A stretch of 64,000 bases of DNA from Planctomycetaceae bacterium (GTDB lineage Bacteria; Planctomycetota; Planctomycetia; Planctomycetales; Planctomycetaceae), in assembly GCA_020638955.1 (NCBI GenBank), contig JACKHO010000002.1, forward strand, positions 620,001 to 684,000, written 5' to 3'. The position numbers and the translations under genes were made by a program. Of the stretch, positions 42,189-51,155 are shown piece after piece. Each line of letters begins with the position of its first letter. Position 1 is the stretch's first letter. Under the pieces are notes generated by a model. The model was not told where the DNA came from. It saw only the letters and a program-made list of their open reading frames with translations, and did not search any database.

Positions 42189-42974
42189 ATGATTTCCGTC
42201 GTTAACGTCACGCAGCATTATGGTGTGAAACCGGTTCTGAAGCGAATCGATCTGGATATTCCTTCAGGTTGCCGTGTGGCCGTTATTGGACCAAACGGCA
42301 TGGGCAAAACGACGTTGCTGTCCGTCATTGCCGGAATTCTTGTCCCGCAGAAGGGCTACGTGGAAATCGAAGGCATCCGGCGCCGCAATTCCGTCGAGGA
42401 AGAACTCGAAATCCGTAGAAAGACGGTGTTTCTGCCTGACCGTTGCTGGCTCCCGAAAATGCGGACGGGACGCGAATTCATTCTGGGAGTCGGCGCCATG
42501 TACGGTGTCGACATGGAACGATTACTCGATCATGCTGATCGACTGTTGGCACTCTTTGAACTGTCAACACTCGCCGAAGCTCCCATTCGTACGTATTCGT
42601 CGGGGCAGCAGAAAAAAATTTCGCTTTGCTCGGCTCTCATTACCGACGCACCAATTCTGTTACTTGACGAACCTTTCTCGGGCGGGCTCGACCCCGCGGG
42701 AATTCTGGCGATGAAGTGCCTGCTGCAACGCATGGCCGATGATGAAGACCGCACCATAGTCTTCACGGCCCCGGTCCCCGAACTCGTTGAAGAAACGGCC
42801 GACCGGCTCGTCGTGCTGAAGCAGGGTGAGGTGGCGGCGGAAGGCACACTACAGGACTTGAAGCGACAGGCAGGTGGCGGGCAAACGCTCGACGCAATTC
42901 TCGAAAGGATTGTCTTTCCTGAAACGCTCGCCCAAATCGATGCTTATTTTGAAGGTGAGGAGAAGTATCGATGA
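42189..42974 (+). CDS. ABC transporter ATP-binding protein with atypical Q- and H-loops
   Basis: 261-residue nucleotide-binding protein, first of three genes. Walker A GPNGMGKT (34-41), ABC signature YSSGQQKKISL (about 136-146), Walker B ILLLDEPFSGGLDP with catalytic Glu161 are intact. The Q-loop glutamine appears replaced (FLPDRCWLPKM near 81-91) and the H-loop histidine is absent (TIVFTAPVPELVEE where SxHxxxEV is expected). ABC-2-type exporter ATPases with G-Y-L-P-E Q-loops exist, so the first change may be tolerated; loss of the switch His usually lowers turnover. The stop overlaps the next gene by ATGA, so translation is coupled. Cargo unknown. Confidence 0.88.
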   Translation: MISVVNVTQHYGVKPVLKRIDLDIPSGCRVAVIGPNGMGKTTLLSVIAGILVPQKGYVEIEGIRRRNSVEEELEIRRKTVFLPDRCWLPKMRTGREFILGVGAMYGVDMERLLDHADRLLALFELSTLAEAPIRTYSSGQQKKISLCSALITDAPILLLDEPFSGGLDPAGILAMKCLLQRMADDEDRTIVFTAPVPELVEETADRLVVLKQGEVAAEGTLQDLKRQAGGGQTLDAILERIVFPETLAQIDAYFEGEEKYR

Positions 42975-44188
42975 AACTCATTTGGAGCGCAGTTCGGTGG
43001 TATCGCCGCGTTTTACCTGTGCCTGGGTTAACACTGGGGGCCATTGTGTTGTTCTTCCTGACGGAAGGACTCGCCATGCTCGCAGATTTCAACTTCCGAC
43101 GTGCCGATCAAGTCTTTGCTGACCACAATCCCCTCGGCGGCTCGCTTTGTGTGATTGCTGCCATTGTCTACGGTGGTTTCCGCGTGTTCTACTTCCAACC
43201 GTTGTGGCGACCGAAGTATCGCGACTGGTTGCGAGCTTCACCCTGGTCTGTCTGGCAGCCATTGCCTGAAGGGCCAGTCATGCTGTCGGTGCAGGATATT
43301 CTGCCTCTCGCACTGCTGACCTTGGGTTCGCTGCGAGTCCCCAAGTGCGAATGGTATGTCGTTCCCGTCGTCTTTCTGGGTGTTTGGATTGTCGTTAGCA
43401 CAATGACATTTTCACTCGTCGGTCCGCGCTGGCTCGCCTATGGAATTGTCTTTGCTGCTGGAGGCCTGACGCACACCGTGTTTCCCATGCCTATGGTCGC
43501 GGCGTTGATTTTTGTGGCAATTGTTGTCGCCGTTCAGATGGGGCACTTTCTCAGCCTGTCGCGATTTCATGAATGGGATATGTCCTGGACCGACAAGTAT
43601 GGATTCGACGCCATTATTACGTCGAACACCGACACGCTTGTCGAAATGCAGCAGAAGAACCTCAACGGCTGGCCATTCGATCAAATGGCGCCGGACTTCA
43701 AACGTCATCAACTGCTTCTGTCTCCCCTGACCGGATTCCTCGTGGCGCTCATGGTTTCCTGGCACGTGGACGGTGCCATCCGCATGATGAATTTTCACGC
43801 TTGGCGTCCCATTCCGTTTGGCCCACTGGGAACCCTCGTCTCGATGCTGGGCATTGTGCTGAGCATGGTGCGTGCGGGGGCCTATGTTTCAGGTCACGCG
43901 CCGCCGCTGGGATTCTTTGGTCGCTTGGCAACCGGTCGGCTCATTATTCCCGGGTATGACTACATCTTTCTGGCGCCTGTAACGGTGGCGACATTGGCGG
44001 TTGGCGGTGCGGTTATTCTTGGACATCTGCACACGCCGCCGGTCCTTTCAGCCGTTAGTTTGCTGTTCATGGTCATTTTTCTTATTACCACCATGCCGCC
44101 CGACCTGGCTGTGTTTCACCTCACCGGGAACCACCGGATTAACCCCGACATGAAGCAACGGACCTCTGCATTTCTCATCAAGGATTGA
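42971..44188 (+). CDS. Polytopic membrane partner of the ABC operon
   Basis: 405-residue membrane protein with about nine hydrophobic segments (first at residues 19-36, then 58-74, 113-129, 133-152, 156-190 in pairs, 255-273, 289-310, 330-350 and 358-385). A soluble loop WDKSWTDKYGFD-like stretch with EMQQKNLNGWPFDQMAPDFKR lies in the middle. No FtsX or ABC-2 motif is recognised, but the 4-bp overlap (ATGA) with the ATPase gene and the absence of another permease make it the likely membrane half of the transporter. I cannot name the family. Followed immediately by the pseudo-receiver gene. Confidence 0.65.
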   Translation: MKLIWSAVRWYRRVLPVPGLTLGAIVLFFLTEGLAMLADFNFRRADQVFADHNPLGGSLCVIAAIVYGGFRVFYFQPLWRPKYRDWLRASPWSVWQPLPEGPVMLSVQDILPLALLTLGSLRVPKCEWYVVPVVFLGVWIVVSTMTFSLVGPRWLAYGIVFAAGGLTHTVFPMPMVAALIFVAIVVAVQMGHFLSLSRFHEWDMSWTDKYGFDAIITSNTDTLVEMQQKNLNGWPFDQMAPDFKRHQLLLSPLTGFLVALMVSWHVDGAIRMMNFHAWRPIPFGPLGTLVSMLGIVLSMVRAGAYVSGHAPPLGFFGRLATGRLIIPGYDYIFLAPVTVATLAVGGAVILGHLHTPPVLSAVSLLFMVIFLITTMPPDLAVFHLTGNHRINPDMKQRTSAFLIKD

Positions 44189-44190
44189 CC

Positions 44191-44610
44191 ATGAGCAAAT
44201 TCCCACTCGCCTGGGTGATAGGCAATGTCCGTGGGATGACCGGCACCGGCGAGGCGGTCATGCAATCGGCTCAACATGTGTCGACGTTTTCCGGGATTGA
44301 TGATGCACTGAACGTGGCCGACGACCAGCCCGATCTCATTGTCGTCTGCCAACAACATCCTGACGAGTACACGCAGGCCGAAGTGAATCAACTGTTGGAG
44401 CAGTTTCCACTCACGCGCACAGTTTGCGTTGTGGGCCGCTGGTGTCTGTCCATGCGACGGACGCGCGACGTGTGGCCACCCGCGCTGCTCATCGAAGCGG
44501 AACAGGCCAAAAGTCGAATTCAGAGGGAACTGGATGTCTTTAGGGGAAACCGCACTCCCCTACCTCGCACCGCCGCCCTGGAAGAAGTCTACGCGTTCGA
44601 CTTCGCGTAA
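44191..44610 (+). CDS. Pseudo-receiver-like protein of the ABC operon
   Basis: 139-residue protein with a probable alpha/beta (flavodoxin-like) fold. Successive strands WVIGNVRGM, DLIVVCQQ and TVCVVGRW are laid out as in a response-regulator receiver, but the phospho-acceptor Asp after PDLIVV is missing, and the conserved acidic pair is absent. C-terminal tail LPRTAALEEVYAFD. An ATG six bases upstream (44185) is also possible. It starts two bases after the permease stop, so the three genes form one unit. Function unknown; a regulatory subunit of the transporter is inference. Confidence 0.6.
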   Translation: MSKFPLAWVIGNVRGMTGTGEAVMQSAQHVSTFSGIDDALNVADDQPDLIVVCQQHPDEYTQAEVNQLLEQFPLTRTVCVVGRWCLSMRRTRDVWPPALLIEAEQAKSRIQRELDVFRGNRTPLPRTAALEEVYAFDFA

Positions 44611-44652
44611 ACAAAATGGTCCGCAGATCTAAACAACTGCTGACTTCAGTCA

Positions 44653-46239
44653 CTACAACTGCGAACTCACTTCTGCAGTAACCGTGGACGTTTCTGGACG
44701 CAGAACGACTTTCTTTCCGAAGATGAGTTCGAAGAAGGAGCGAGCCGGGGGCAGGGCCAATTGTTCGACCGCAAGGTCATCGACGCCGGGCACGGAAATG
44801 ATGATTCGGTCGCGTACTCGTTCGATGTTGAGATCAGTGATCCGCTGATTGCGGGAAGTGTCCAGAACAATGGCCAATCGCAGAATGGCGGCCAGCTTGC
44901 AGACGACGACACGTTTGTCGCGGTCGAGTGAGCTGTAAGGCTGGTGCGTTGGTTTGGGAAACGCGCGGCGATGGTAACGTACCAGCAAGCCCACAATGAG
45001 AACGTCATCGGCAGTGAGGCCAAAGATTTCACTGTTCAGCACAATGTACATACTGTGCTTGTGAATGCTCGACGAGTTGATGTAACTCCCCGTCTCATGC
45101 AGGATGGCCGCGACACGCAGCAGCGTTTCGTAGTGTGGCGTCAGTGCGAGTTCCGGCTGCAGCAGGCGGAATAATTGTGAAGCGAGACCGGCGACCTGCT
45201 TGGCGTGGTCTTCGTCAACGTGATAACGACCAGCCAACTCCCACGCGGAACGCATAATTTGTCCGTGGAAGTCCTCTGTCCAGCCGCCTCCTTCGCTCAT
45301 CTCCCGTAGCAAGCCATCACGCAGGTTGGCGGACGAGACGAGAATTCGATCCACATTCAGCACTTCGGCCAGTTGAACATAGGCCAGCAGTGCGGGACCC
45401 ACGGTTTCGGCCTCTGCAAATGAGAGGTGGTATTCGTCCACGAGTTCTTCATCTGACATGTCAATAATGTCATGCGCGAAGTTACGCAGTTGCTCTGTGC
45501 TAATTTCCTGCAGCGTCCCTGGTTTCGGTTCCACGCCGAGTAACTGACGGGCGGCGAACCTTGCATCTCCTCCCATGGCAATGAGGTTGGAGGCACGCTC
45601 ATGGGGAAGACGCTCGATGAGCGGATCGACAAGCGACCGAATTTCTTTGTCGAGCACGTCCTGCAATCGATGCCGTCCAATTTGCATTGAACCCAGAAAC
45701 TGTTGCAGCCGTGCCGTTCCCAGCTTAATGGAAGTCGCGACACTGACGTTGCCCTGATCGAGCATGAGGACTTCGGTGCTGCCGCCACTCACTTCGACAA
45801 TGGCAGAAACAGCCTCGAACAGCATGGGCTGCGCCTTCAGAAGCGGCTGAATGCTGCGGTAGGTAATCCGGTGCACTTCCGCCACGTCGATTGGTTCGAC
45901 AGACAATCCTGTGGCCACGTACACGCGGTCGATGAAGGCCAGTCGGTTGGTGGCTTCCCGCACAGCATTCGTGGCGACGACCCGCACGTCCTCCAGTCGA
46001 ATTTGATACTCCTCCAGCTTGCTGCGATAGTTCCGCAGCACGGAGACGCAGTCTTCAATGGTCGAGCGACCAATTTCGCCCGTGGAAAAAGTGTCTTTGC
46101 CGAGACTAACCACTTGCGAAAGCGTTTCGAGGACGCTCACACCATTCCCGCCGACGTCTGCAATTTGCATACGGATCGAAGTCGTGCCGATGTCAATAAC
46201 GGCCACTGTACGGACGGGAGTGGAATTCTGATGTTGCAT
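44653..46239 (-). CDS. Ppx/GppA-type phosphatase with HD domain
   Basis: 528-residue protein combining an actin-like Ppx/GppA phosphatase (residues about 10-320) with a C-terminal HD-type domain (about 340-490). Visible: VAVIDIGTTSIRMQI (phosphate 1 loop), VATNAVREATNRLAFIDRVY, SAIVEVSGGSTEVLML (phosphate 2), LIAMGGDARFAARQL, and RVAAILHETGSYINSSSIHKHSMYIV (HD-like). The family hydrolyses exopolyphosphate and (p)ppGpp intermediates; which is used here cannot be told. Longer than E. coli GppA only in the HD part, as in Ppx2-type enzymes. Start at 46239 is in frame with MQHQNS; the ABC operon ends 43 bp from its stop, on the other strand. Confidence 0.88.
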   Translation of the reverse strand: MQHQNSTPVRTVAVIDIGTTSIRMQIADVGGNGVSVLETLSQVVSLGKDTFSTGEIGRSTIEDCVSVLRNYRSKLEEYQIRLEDVRVVATNAVREATNRLAFIDRVYVATGLSVEPIDVAEVHRITYRSIQPLLKAQPMLFEAVSAIVEVSGGSTEVLMLDQGNVSVATSIKLGTARLQQFLGSMQIGRHRLQDVLDKEIRSLVDPLIERLPHERASNLIAMGGDARFAARQLLGVEPKPGTLQEISTEQLRNFAHDIIDMSDEELVDEYHLSFAEAETVGPALLAYVQLAEVLNVDRILVSSANLRDGLLREMSEGGGWTEDFHGQIMRSAWELAGRYHVDEDHAKQVAGLASQLFRLLQPELALTPHYETLLRVAAILHETGSYINSSSIHKHSMYIVLNSEIFGLTADDVLIVGLLVRYHRRAFPKPTHQPYSSLDRDKRVVVCKLAAILRLAIVLDTSRNQRITDLNIERVRDRIIISVPGVDDLAVEQLALPPARSFFELIFGKKVVLRPETSTVTAEVSSQL

Positions 46240-46266
46240 GTGCCGCGTTGGAAATAACCGAGTTTC

Positions 46267-47649
46267 TTATCTGGCGTCGTCCGAGGGCGCGTCGGGGTAG
46301 TGCCGGAAAATCATGGAATGGAAGTCGCCGAGATTATTCCGCCAGAAGTGTCGTTGATTCAAGTCGACTTCGGCCACGGCCACGGTCCCCCAATCTTTCG
46401 CTTGGGCCAGTGACTCGCCGGCATGATCGAAGATGGCTGAAATCATCCAGTCTCGTTTCGTGTCGGTATAGGTGCTGCTGACGACGTACACATGGTTTTC
46501 ACAGGCCCGTGCTCGGCCCAACAACGGATTACACCCCCACACTGGCCAGGCAATGACCTCGGCCCCATTCTTTGTCAATTCGCGTGCGACTTCGGGAAAG
46601 AATCCGTCGTAGCACACCATCATGCCGACTTTGCCAAACTCAGTATCGAATACTGGAAACTCGCTGCCGGGTGTTACACCGTTCTCAATTTCACCGTGCG
46701 GCAAGCAGACCTTACGGTATTTCCCAATCACGTTTCCTTTTGGTCCAAGCAACACGGCAGCGTTGTATACGCTGTCTCCATCCAGCTCGAAGAGGCTGAC
46801 CACAATGTGTAGTCCATGTTGTTTCGACAGCGTGCCGAAGTAGTCTGTCGTTGGACCCGGGATTGGTTCAGCGACTTCGCGTGGCGTCTTCTTCACGGCA
46901 ACATAGGGAACCGTCTCGCCGAGGACGACAAGATTCGCCCCCTGATTCGCCGCCTCCTCAACATAAGGTGCGTACTCTTTGCAATTCTCAATCGGCGACT
47001 TGCCAGTGGGATAATAATGGACGGTCGCCAGTCGAACCGTTCGAGGTGGAATGGGCTCTGAGGAAATGAGCTCTGGCTTGGCCCATTCCACACGCCCACC
47101 CGGTGCCCACTGCAAGTGCAGTTCAACAACTGCTTGGGTTGCCGCACTTGGTACTGCATAGGTCCCCGAGAGACGCTGCCAGCCGTTGGCCAGTTCTTCA
47201 CCATCCAAAGGATGCTCTGGTTCCGCACGCGGGATGGATCCGGGTTGATCAGCTAGCGCAGGCGGCACGTCAGCACTCACCATCTTCCCGTTGGCGTCCA
47301 GCCAACTGATACGAACGGGCGTTGATCGCCGCGGTGAATCAATGTCGTGGCAGCGTCGCAAGACTTCAAACTTGACGGTTTGGCCTCTCTGTACCGGATA
47401 CGATTTCTTCAGCCAGCCATGCCCCCCGGGTTCGCTGTTTCCGGTGATGGTCCAGACTGCCCCATAGACATCATGTGCTTTGGGTGACCATACGAACTCA
47501 GGCCGAATTTCGGCCCAGGGGGCGACTCCCTCCCAGCCACCGAACGAGTCGACCGGTTCACCGCCAATAGCGATTGCCGAAAAGAGAAACAATCCAGCAC
47601 AAAGTATGGCACTGGCGACAGGCGTAATTTGAGTTTCGATGCGTTTCAC
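46267..47649 (-). CDS. Secreted nitrilase-superfamily amidase with N-terminal beta domain
   Basis: 460-residue exported carbon-nitrogen hydrolase. Signal peptide MKRIETQITPVASAILCAGLFLFSAIAIGG; residues about 35-195 are a beta-sandwich with W and carbohydrate-binding-like strands (YPVQRGQTVKFEVLRRC). The C-terminal nitrilase domain has the full catalytic triad: E245 (VLGETVPYV), K313 (YRKVCLPHGE) and C346 (VGMMVCYDGFFPEVA). The substrate is unknown; a C-N bond in a glycan or peptide attached to the bound ligand is inference. Nitrilase enzymes are usually cytosolic, so export is notable. It lies 27 bp beyond the phosphatase start on the same strand and may share a transcript. Confidence 0.85.
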   Translation of the reverse strand: MKRIETQITPVASAILCAGLFLFSAIAIGGEPVDSFGGWEGVAPWAEIRPEFVWSPKAHDVYGAVWTITGNSEPGGHGWLKKSYPVQRGQTVKFEVLRRCHDIDSPRRSTPVRISWLDANGKMVSADVPPALADQPGSIPRAEPEHPLDGEELANGWQRLSGTYAVPSAATQAVVELHLQWAPGGRVEWAKPELISSEPIPPRTVRLATVHYYPTGKSPIENCKEYAPYVEEAANQGANLVVLGETVPYVAVKKTPREVAEPIPGPTTDYFGTLSKQHGLHIVVSLFELDGDSVYNAAVLLGPKGNVIGKYRKVCLPHGEIENGVTPGSEFPVFDTEFGKVGMMVCYDGFFPEVARELTKNGAEVIAWPVWGCNPLLGRARACENHVYVVSSTYTDTKRDWMISAIFDHAGESLAQAKDWGTVAVAEVDLNQRHFWRNNLGDFHSMIFRHYPDAPSDDAR

Positions 47650-47902
47650 GGGAAATCCTCACTTCAACAAGAGCATCAGCACCACGGAGAGCATAACCGA
47701 TTCTCCGTTCCCGGTCGGCGCTAACAGCGTTTGTCGCGTCTCTGCCTTCGAATGATTGCGGGGTGACATTTCTGCTCCCCGAAATTCTTGAGGGAGAAGA
47801 TGGTCGACCGGCCGCATTGTTTAGACCGGGACAGTGCCCATCAACTACACGGATTCTGAATGACGTGGATTCCCATTCTTTCTCAACTTGCGCGTAATGC
47901 GA

Positions 47903-49264
47903 TCACTCTTCTGCCGTTGCAGCCTTATTCGACTGCCATGGCACTGATCCATACCGTTGCAGTTCTTCGCGTTGCAGGGCGGCGAGTTTCTGGAAGATGT
48001 CTTTGCGTTTCTCGATGAGGTTGTTGGCCTCTAGAGGATCGTCTTTTAGGTTGTAAAGTTCCTGAGGGCCGAAGGGGTCGTTTTGCAGGAGTTTCCAGTC
48101 GCCCCAGCGGACCGCTTCAATCGTCTTACCGCCGTAACGTGTGCCTCCTTCGCGGCGATGGAAGAACCAGTGTTCGCGAAGTTCGTCTTGTTCTTTGCCG
48201 AGAATGGTGGGAAGAAAGCTGCGGCCTTCGATGACTTCAGGTGGAGCCACTCCGGAAGCGGCGGCGATGGTGGCGTAAATGTCCATGGACATCGCGCGGA
48301 ATTGCGTTTTGCCTCCCGCTTCCACATGACCCGGCCAGCGAACACAGCAGGGTACCTTGATTCCCCCTTCATACACACTTTGCTTGCCGTCTCGCAGCGG
48401 ACCATTGTTGGCGCCGACGTCGAGTTGGCCGCCGTTGTCTGATGTGAAAATGACAATGGTATTGTCGCGCAGTCCACTTTCGTCGACTGCCGTCAGGACC
48501 TGACCGAATCCGTCGTCCATATGTTCGATGAGGGCCACGAGTTTGGCGCGGCGGTCGGTCATACCGGGGTCACGTGCTTTCACCTTCGCCAGCCAATCTT
48601 CTGGTGGTTGAATAGGCGTGTGCGGCGCGTTGTAGGCGAGGTATAGGAAGAACGGTTCCTTCTTCCCCTTTCGTGATTCCACCGCAGTCACGGCCCACTT
48701 GGTGAACAAATCGGTCGCGTGACCTTCCGGATCAAAGGTGACGGGGCCGCAGCGCATATAGTTGTTACCGTGCCGCAAATGGGTGTAGTAGTCGTCCATC
48801 ATGTCGCCGAGGAATCCCATGAATCCATCGAATCCTCGCTTCTGCGGAGTGTTCGATGGCTCCAGTCCCAGATGCCACTTCCCCACACAAAAACTGTGGT
48901 AATCCTTCTGTTTCAGCAGTTGCGGCAGGAGAACTGAATCTGCGGTGAGATGTCCCCAGTTGTTATTGGCATGGGTCCGAATCACGCCAGGCACACCAAC
49001 CATGCCGGGATAGCGGCCCGTCATGAGCGAGGCCCGTGTCGGTGAGCAGACGGGGCAGTTTGCATAGAACTCGGTGAATTGCATCCCTTCCGACATGAGG
49101 CGGTCGATATTCGGGGTCTGCATGTCGGTAGCGCCGCAGCAGCGGAGGTCGCCATAGCCCAAGTCATCGGCCACACAAAGGATGACGTTGGGAGGATGGT
49201 CTTCCGCCGGTGCCGATCTCACAATCAACAATAGTGCGGCGAGCAGGAAGGTCAGACGTTGCAT
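47903..49264 (-). CDS. Secreted type I sulfatase
   Basis: 453-residue exported sulfatase, presumably acting on sulfated polysaccharides. Signal peptide MQRLTFLLAALLLIVRSAPA, then NVILCVADDLGYGDL with calcium ligands Asp33 and Asp34. The formylglycine motif CxPxR is at C73-S-P-T-R77 (FYANCPVCSPTRASLMTGRYPG), requiring a formylglycine-generating enzyme encoded elsewhere. Further family blocks: HWFFHR-like substrate region, VGKWHLGLE, and FTSDNGGQL with the second metal-ligand pair. Typical of the many sulfatases in marine planctomycetes. The next gene upstream starts 12 bp away. Confidence 0.94.
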   Translation of the reverse strand: MQRLTFLLAALLLIVRSAPAEDHPPNVILCVADDLGYGDLRCCGATDMQTPNIDRLMSEGMQFTEFYANCPVCSPTRASLMTGRYPGMVGVPGVIRTHANNNWGHLTADSVLLPQLLKQKDYHSFCVGKWHLGLEPSNTPQKRGFDGFMGFLGDMMDDYYTHLRHGNNYMRCGPVTFDPEGHATDLFTKWAVTAVESRKGKKEPFFLYLAYNAPHTPIQPPEDWLAKVKARDPGMTDRRAKLVALIEHMDDGFGQVLTAVDESGLRDNTIVIFTSDNGGQLDVGANNGPLRDGKQSVYEGGIKVPCCVRWPGHVEAGGKTQFRAMSMDIYATIAAASGVAPPEVIEGRSFLPTILGKEQDELREHWFFHRREGGTRYGGKTIEAVRWGDWKLLQNDPFGPQELYNLKDDPLEANNLIEKRKDIFQKLAALQREELQRYGSVPWQSNKAATAEE

Positions 49265-49275
49265 GAGGGCTCCAA

Positions 49276-49752
49276 CTATTTCTCTGTAGACGATGTTTCG
49301 GAGGAACCTTTACCTTCGCAAACCTGATCCAAAAACTCAATGAAGTCCTGTGGATCGGCAGTGCCAATCCGGTAACGCCGATCGGCCAGAACAATAACCA
49401 CACAGTCGTATCCCCACACGTTGTAGAGCCAGCCGTGCCGGAACGAATACTTCAGCCCCCAACCATCCCAGAATGTTGTTCGCCCGGTAGAAAACTCACG
49501 GATGTCGTCGTAACGAATTCGTAGTGGGAAGAGGGGAAACGGTCCGAAGAAAACAAGCAGATGGTCCATTTCGTCGCGTACAGTGAGTCGGGAAAAAAGT
49601 GCTCCCAGGCAGAAAAGCAGCGTCCCGGCACCTCCGAGTGCCAATCCCGCCTGCCACGGCATTCCGGGGAACACGCCAATGCTCAACTCGATGGCACCAA
49701 TGACCGCGACCATTGAAATCAGAGGCGAGAATTGGGTGGATTCGTAACGCAC
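49276..49752 (-). CDS. Membrane protein with PH-like domain, unknown function
   Basis: 158-residue protein with two N-terminal hydrophobic helices (about residues 13-29 and 34-52) and a C-terminal soluble domain of about 95 residues. The soluble part has pleckstrin-homology-like strand order (LTVRDEMDHLLVFFGPFPLFPLRIRYDDIREFSTG, then VVIVLADRRYRIGTADPQDFIEFLDQVCE), as in bacterial PH-domain membrane proteins (DUF304-type), which I name only tentatively. It is 12 bp from the sulfatase gene start, same strand, so co-transcription is likely, but no functional link is evident. Confidence 0.55.
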   Translation of the reverse strand: MRYESTQFSPLISMVAVIGAIELSIGVFPGMPWQAGLALGGAGTLLFCLGALFSRLTVRDEMDHLLVFFGPFPLFPLRIRYDDIREFSTGRTTFWDGWGLKYSFRHGWLYNVWGYDCVVIVLADRRYRIGTADPQDFIEFLDQVCEGKGSSETSSTEK

Positions 49753-49985
49753 AGGATGGTGATCAGATCGTGGTACGGATACGCTGCAAAACGTTGAAGT
49801 GCCGCTGGACTCCTGCCCAAACGAGGAATCGGCCTCGTCATGAATTGGTACAACAACACAATCATCTACCTTACCCGATTCAATTGACTTTCGTAGCTGA
49901 ATGACCGTAAATCAGTCATTCAGAATTCACATTCAAAGTTTGGTCTTTGCCGAGTCAGAACGTCGGCAGCGAACGATTACGATGC

Positions 49986-51155
49986 ATGACCTACGGAACT
50001 GATTCAGTGAACGAACGATTCCGAAGCCAACGCATAGTCCTTTGGGGAGTCGGGCACACGAATGCTCATGTGCTGCGAATGTGGGGACTGCAACGGTTTT
50101 CCGACACGGAACTGGTCTGCGTGTCCAACTTTCCTAAGGCAACATACTCAGGCATGCTGCCGGGCGTGTTGGCAGGACAATATCCCGCCTCTGCGATTGA
50201 AATCGATCTCGTCGGGCTCTGCCAGCAGAACGGCGCGCAGCTGATCGTCGAGGAAGTAACCGGAGTCAATCTTGCCGAACGATCGCTGCAGTTTCGCGAG
50301 CGACCTCCACTTCCTTTCGATGCACTGTCGGTTGGAATTGGATCAGTGCCGACGACGTCAGGTGTGCTGTTCGCACCCCAGGCACAGGTCCTGCAACTGA
50401 AGCCGATGCAAACCCTCTCGACCCGCCTGCAGCAGACATTGTCGGCGGTGGCAGCCAACCGTCCAGCATCGCCGCTACGAATTGCTATTGTGGGCGGTGG
50501 CGCTGCTGGTGTGGAGGTCGCCCTCTGCTTGCGGAGATATGTCAAAAAAACCTTTGAGACGTTTGCGGAAGTTTGTCTCGTTCATGCTGGAGAAGAAGTG
50601 TTGCCGGGTGTCACTACAGGGTTGCGTCAGCGTGTGCAGCGCGAATTGGATCGATCAGGAATTCTGGTACACACGGGGCGCCGAGTTGTTTCGGTGGAGG
50701 TTGAATATCTGCACTGCGACGATGGATACACAATCGAGGCCGATGTCGTGCTGTGGGCCGCTGGGGCCGTGGGGCCATCAATACTGTCGCAACTTGGACT
50801 GCCGACAGAGGAACGTGGCTTCCTGCAAACGGACAGCACGCTGTCGGTGTGTGGTCATCCCGGGGTTTTCGCCGTTGGTGATTCGGGAACCATCCAAAAC
50901 ACGACAATGGCCAAGGCGGGGGTCTACGCGGTACGCGAAGGTCCCGTGTTGTGGAATAATCTGTTTTGCCATCTGACCGGAACTTCGATGAGGCGGTATG
51001 TGCCCCAGCATTCGTTTATGAAGCTGCTCAACTTCGGTGACGGTCGGGCCGCCGGTGAATGGCGGGGATTCTCATTCGAAGGGAAGTGGGTATGGTGGCT
51101 GAAGAACTGGATTGATACGGCCTTCATGAAGAAGTTCCGAGTCGCCGACACGTGA
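49986..51155 (+). CDS. FAD-dependent NADH-dehydrogenase-like oxidoreductase
   Basis: 389-residue two-dinucleotide-domain flavoprotein. The ATG at 49986 is used; a TTG start at 49947 would add 13 residues. The FAD segment is IVLWGVGHTNAHVLRMWGL, with SNFPKATYSGMLPGVLAGQYP, the pattern of the NDH-like domain that is fused to selenide water dikinase (SelD) in some organisms. The NAD segment is RIAIVGGGAAGVEVALCLRRY, and the closing FAD motif GVFAVGDSGTI. The C-terminus PQHSFMKLLNFGDGRAAGEWRGFSFEGKWVWWLKNWID is a hydrophobic amphipathic tail as in type II NADH dehydrogenases. Substrate quinone or other acceptor unknown. Confidence 0.82.
   Translation: MTYGTDSVNERFRSQRIVLWGVGHTNAHVLRMWGLQRFSDTELVCVSNFPKATYSGMLPGVLAGQYPASAIEIDLVGLCQQNGAQLIVEEVTGVNLAERSLQFRERPPLPFDALSVGIGSVPTTSGVLFAPQAQVLQLKPMQTLSTRLQQTLSAVAANRPASPLRIAIVGGGAAGVEVALCLRRYVKKTFETFAEVCLVHAGEEVLPGVTTGLRQRVQRELDRSGILVHTGRRVVSVEVEYLHCDDGYTIEADVVLWAAGAVGPSILSQLGLPTEERGFLQTDSTLSVCGHPGVFAVGDSGTIQNTTMAKAGVYAVREGPVLWNNLFCHLTGTSMRRYVPQHSFMKLLNFGDGRAAGEWRGFSFEGKWVWWLKNWIDTAFMKKFRVADT

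Noticed and set aside
47780..47810. Possible shared AATTCTTG motif flanked by CCC and GGG at about 47.79, 51.48 and 55.63 kb
   Set aside because: Three intergenic sites look alike, but spacing and flanks vary, and one overlaps a start codon. Not enough for a repeat or operator claim without a genome count.
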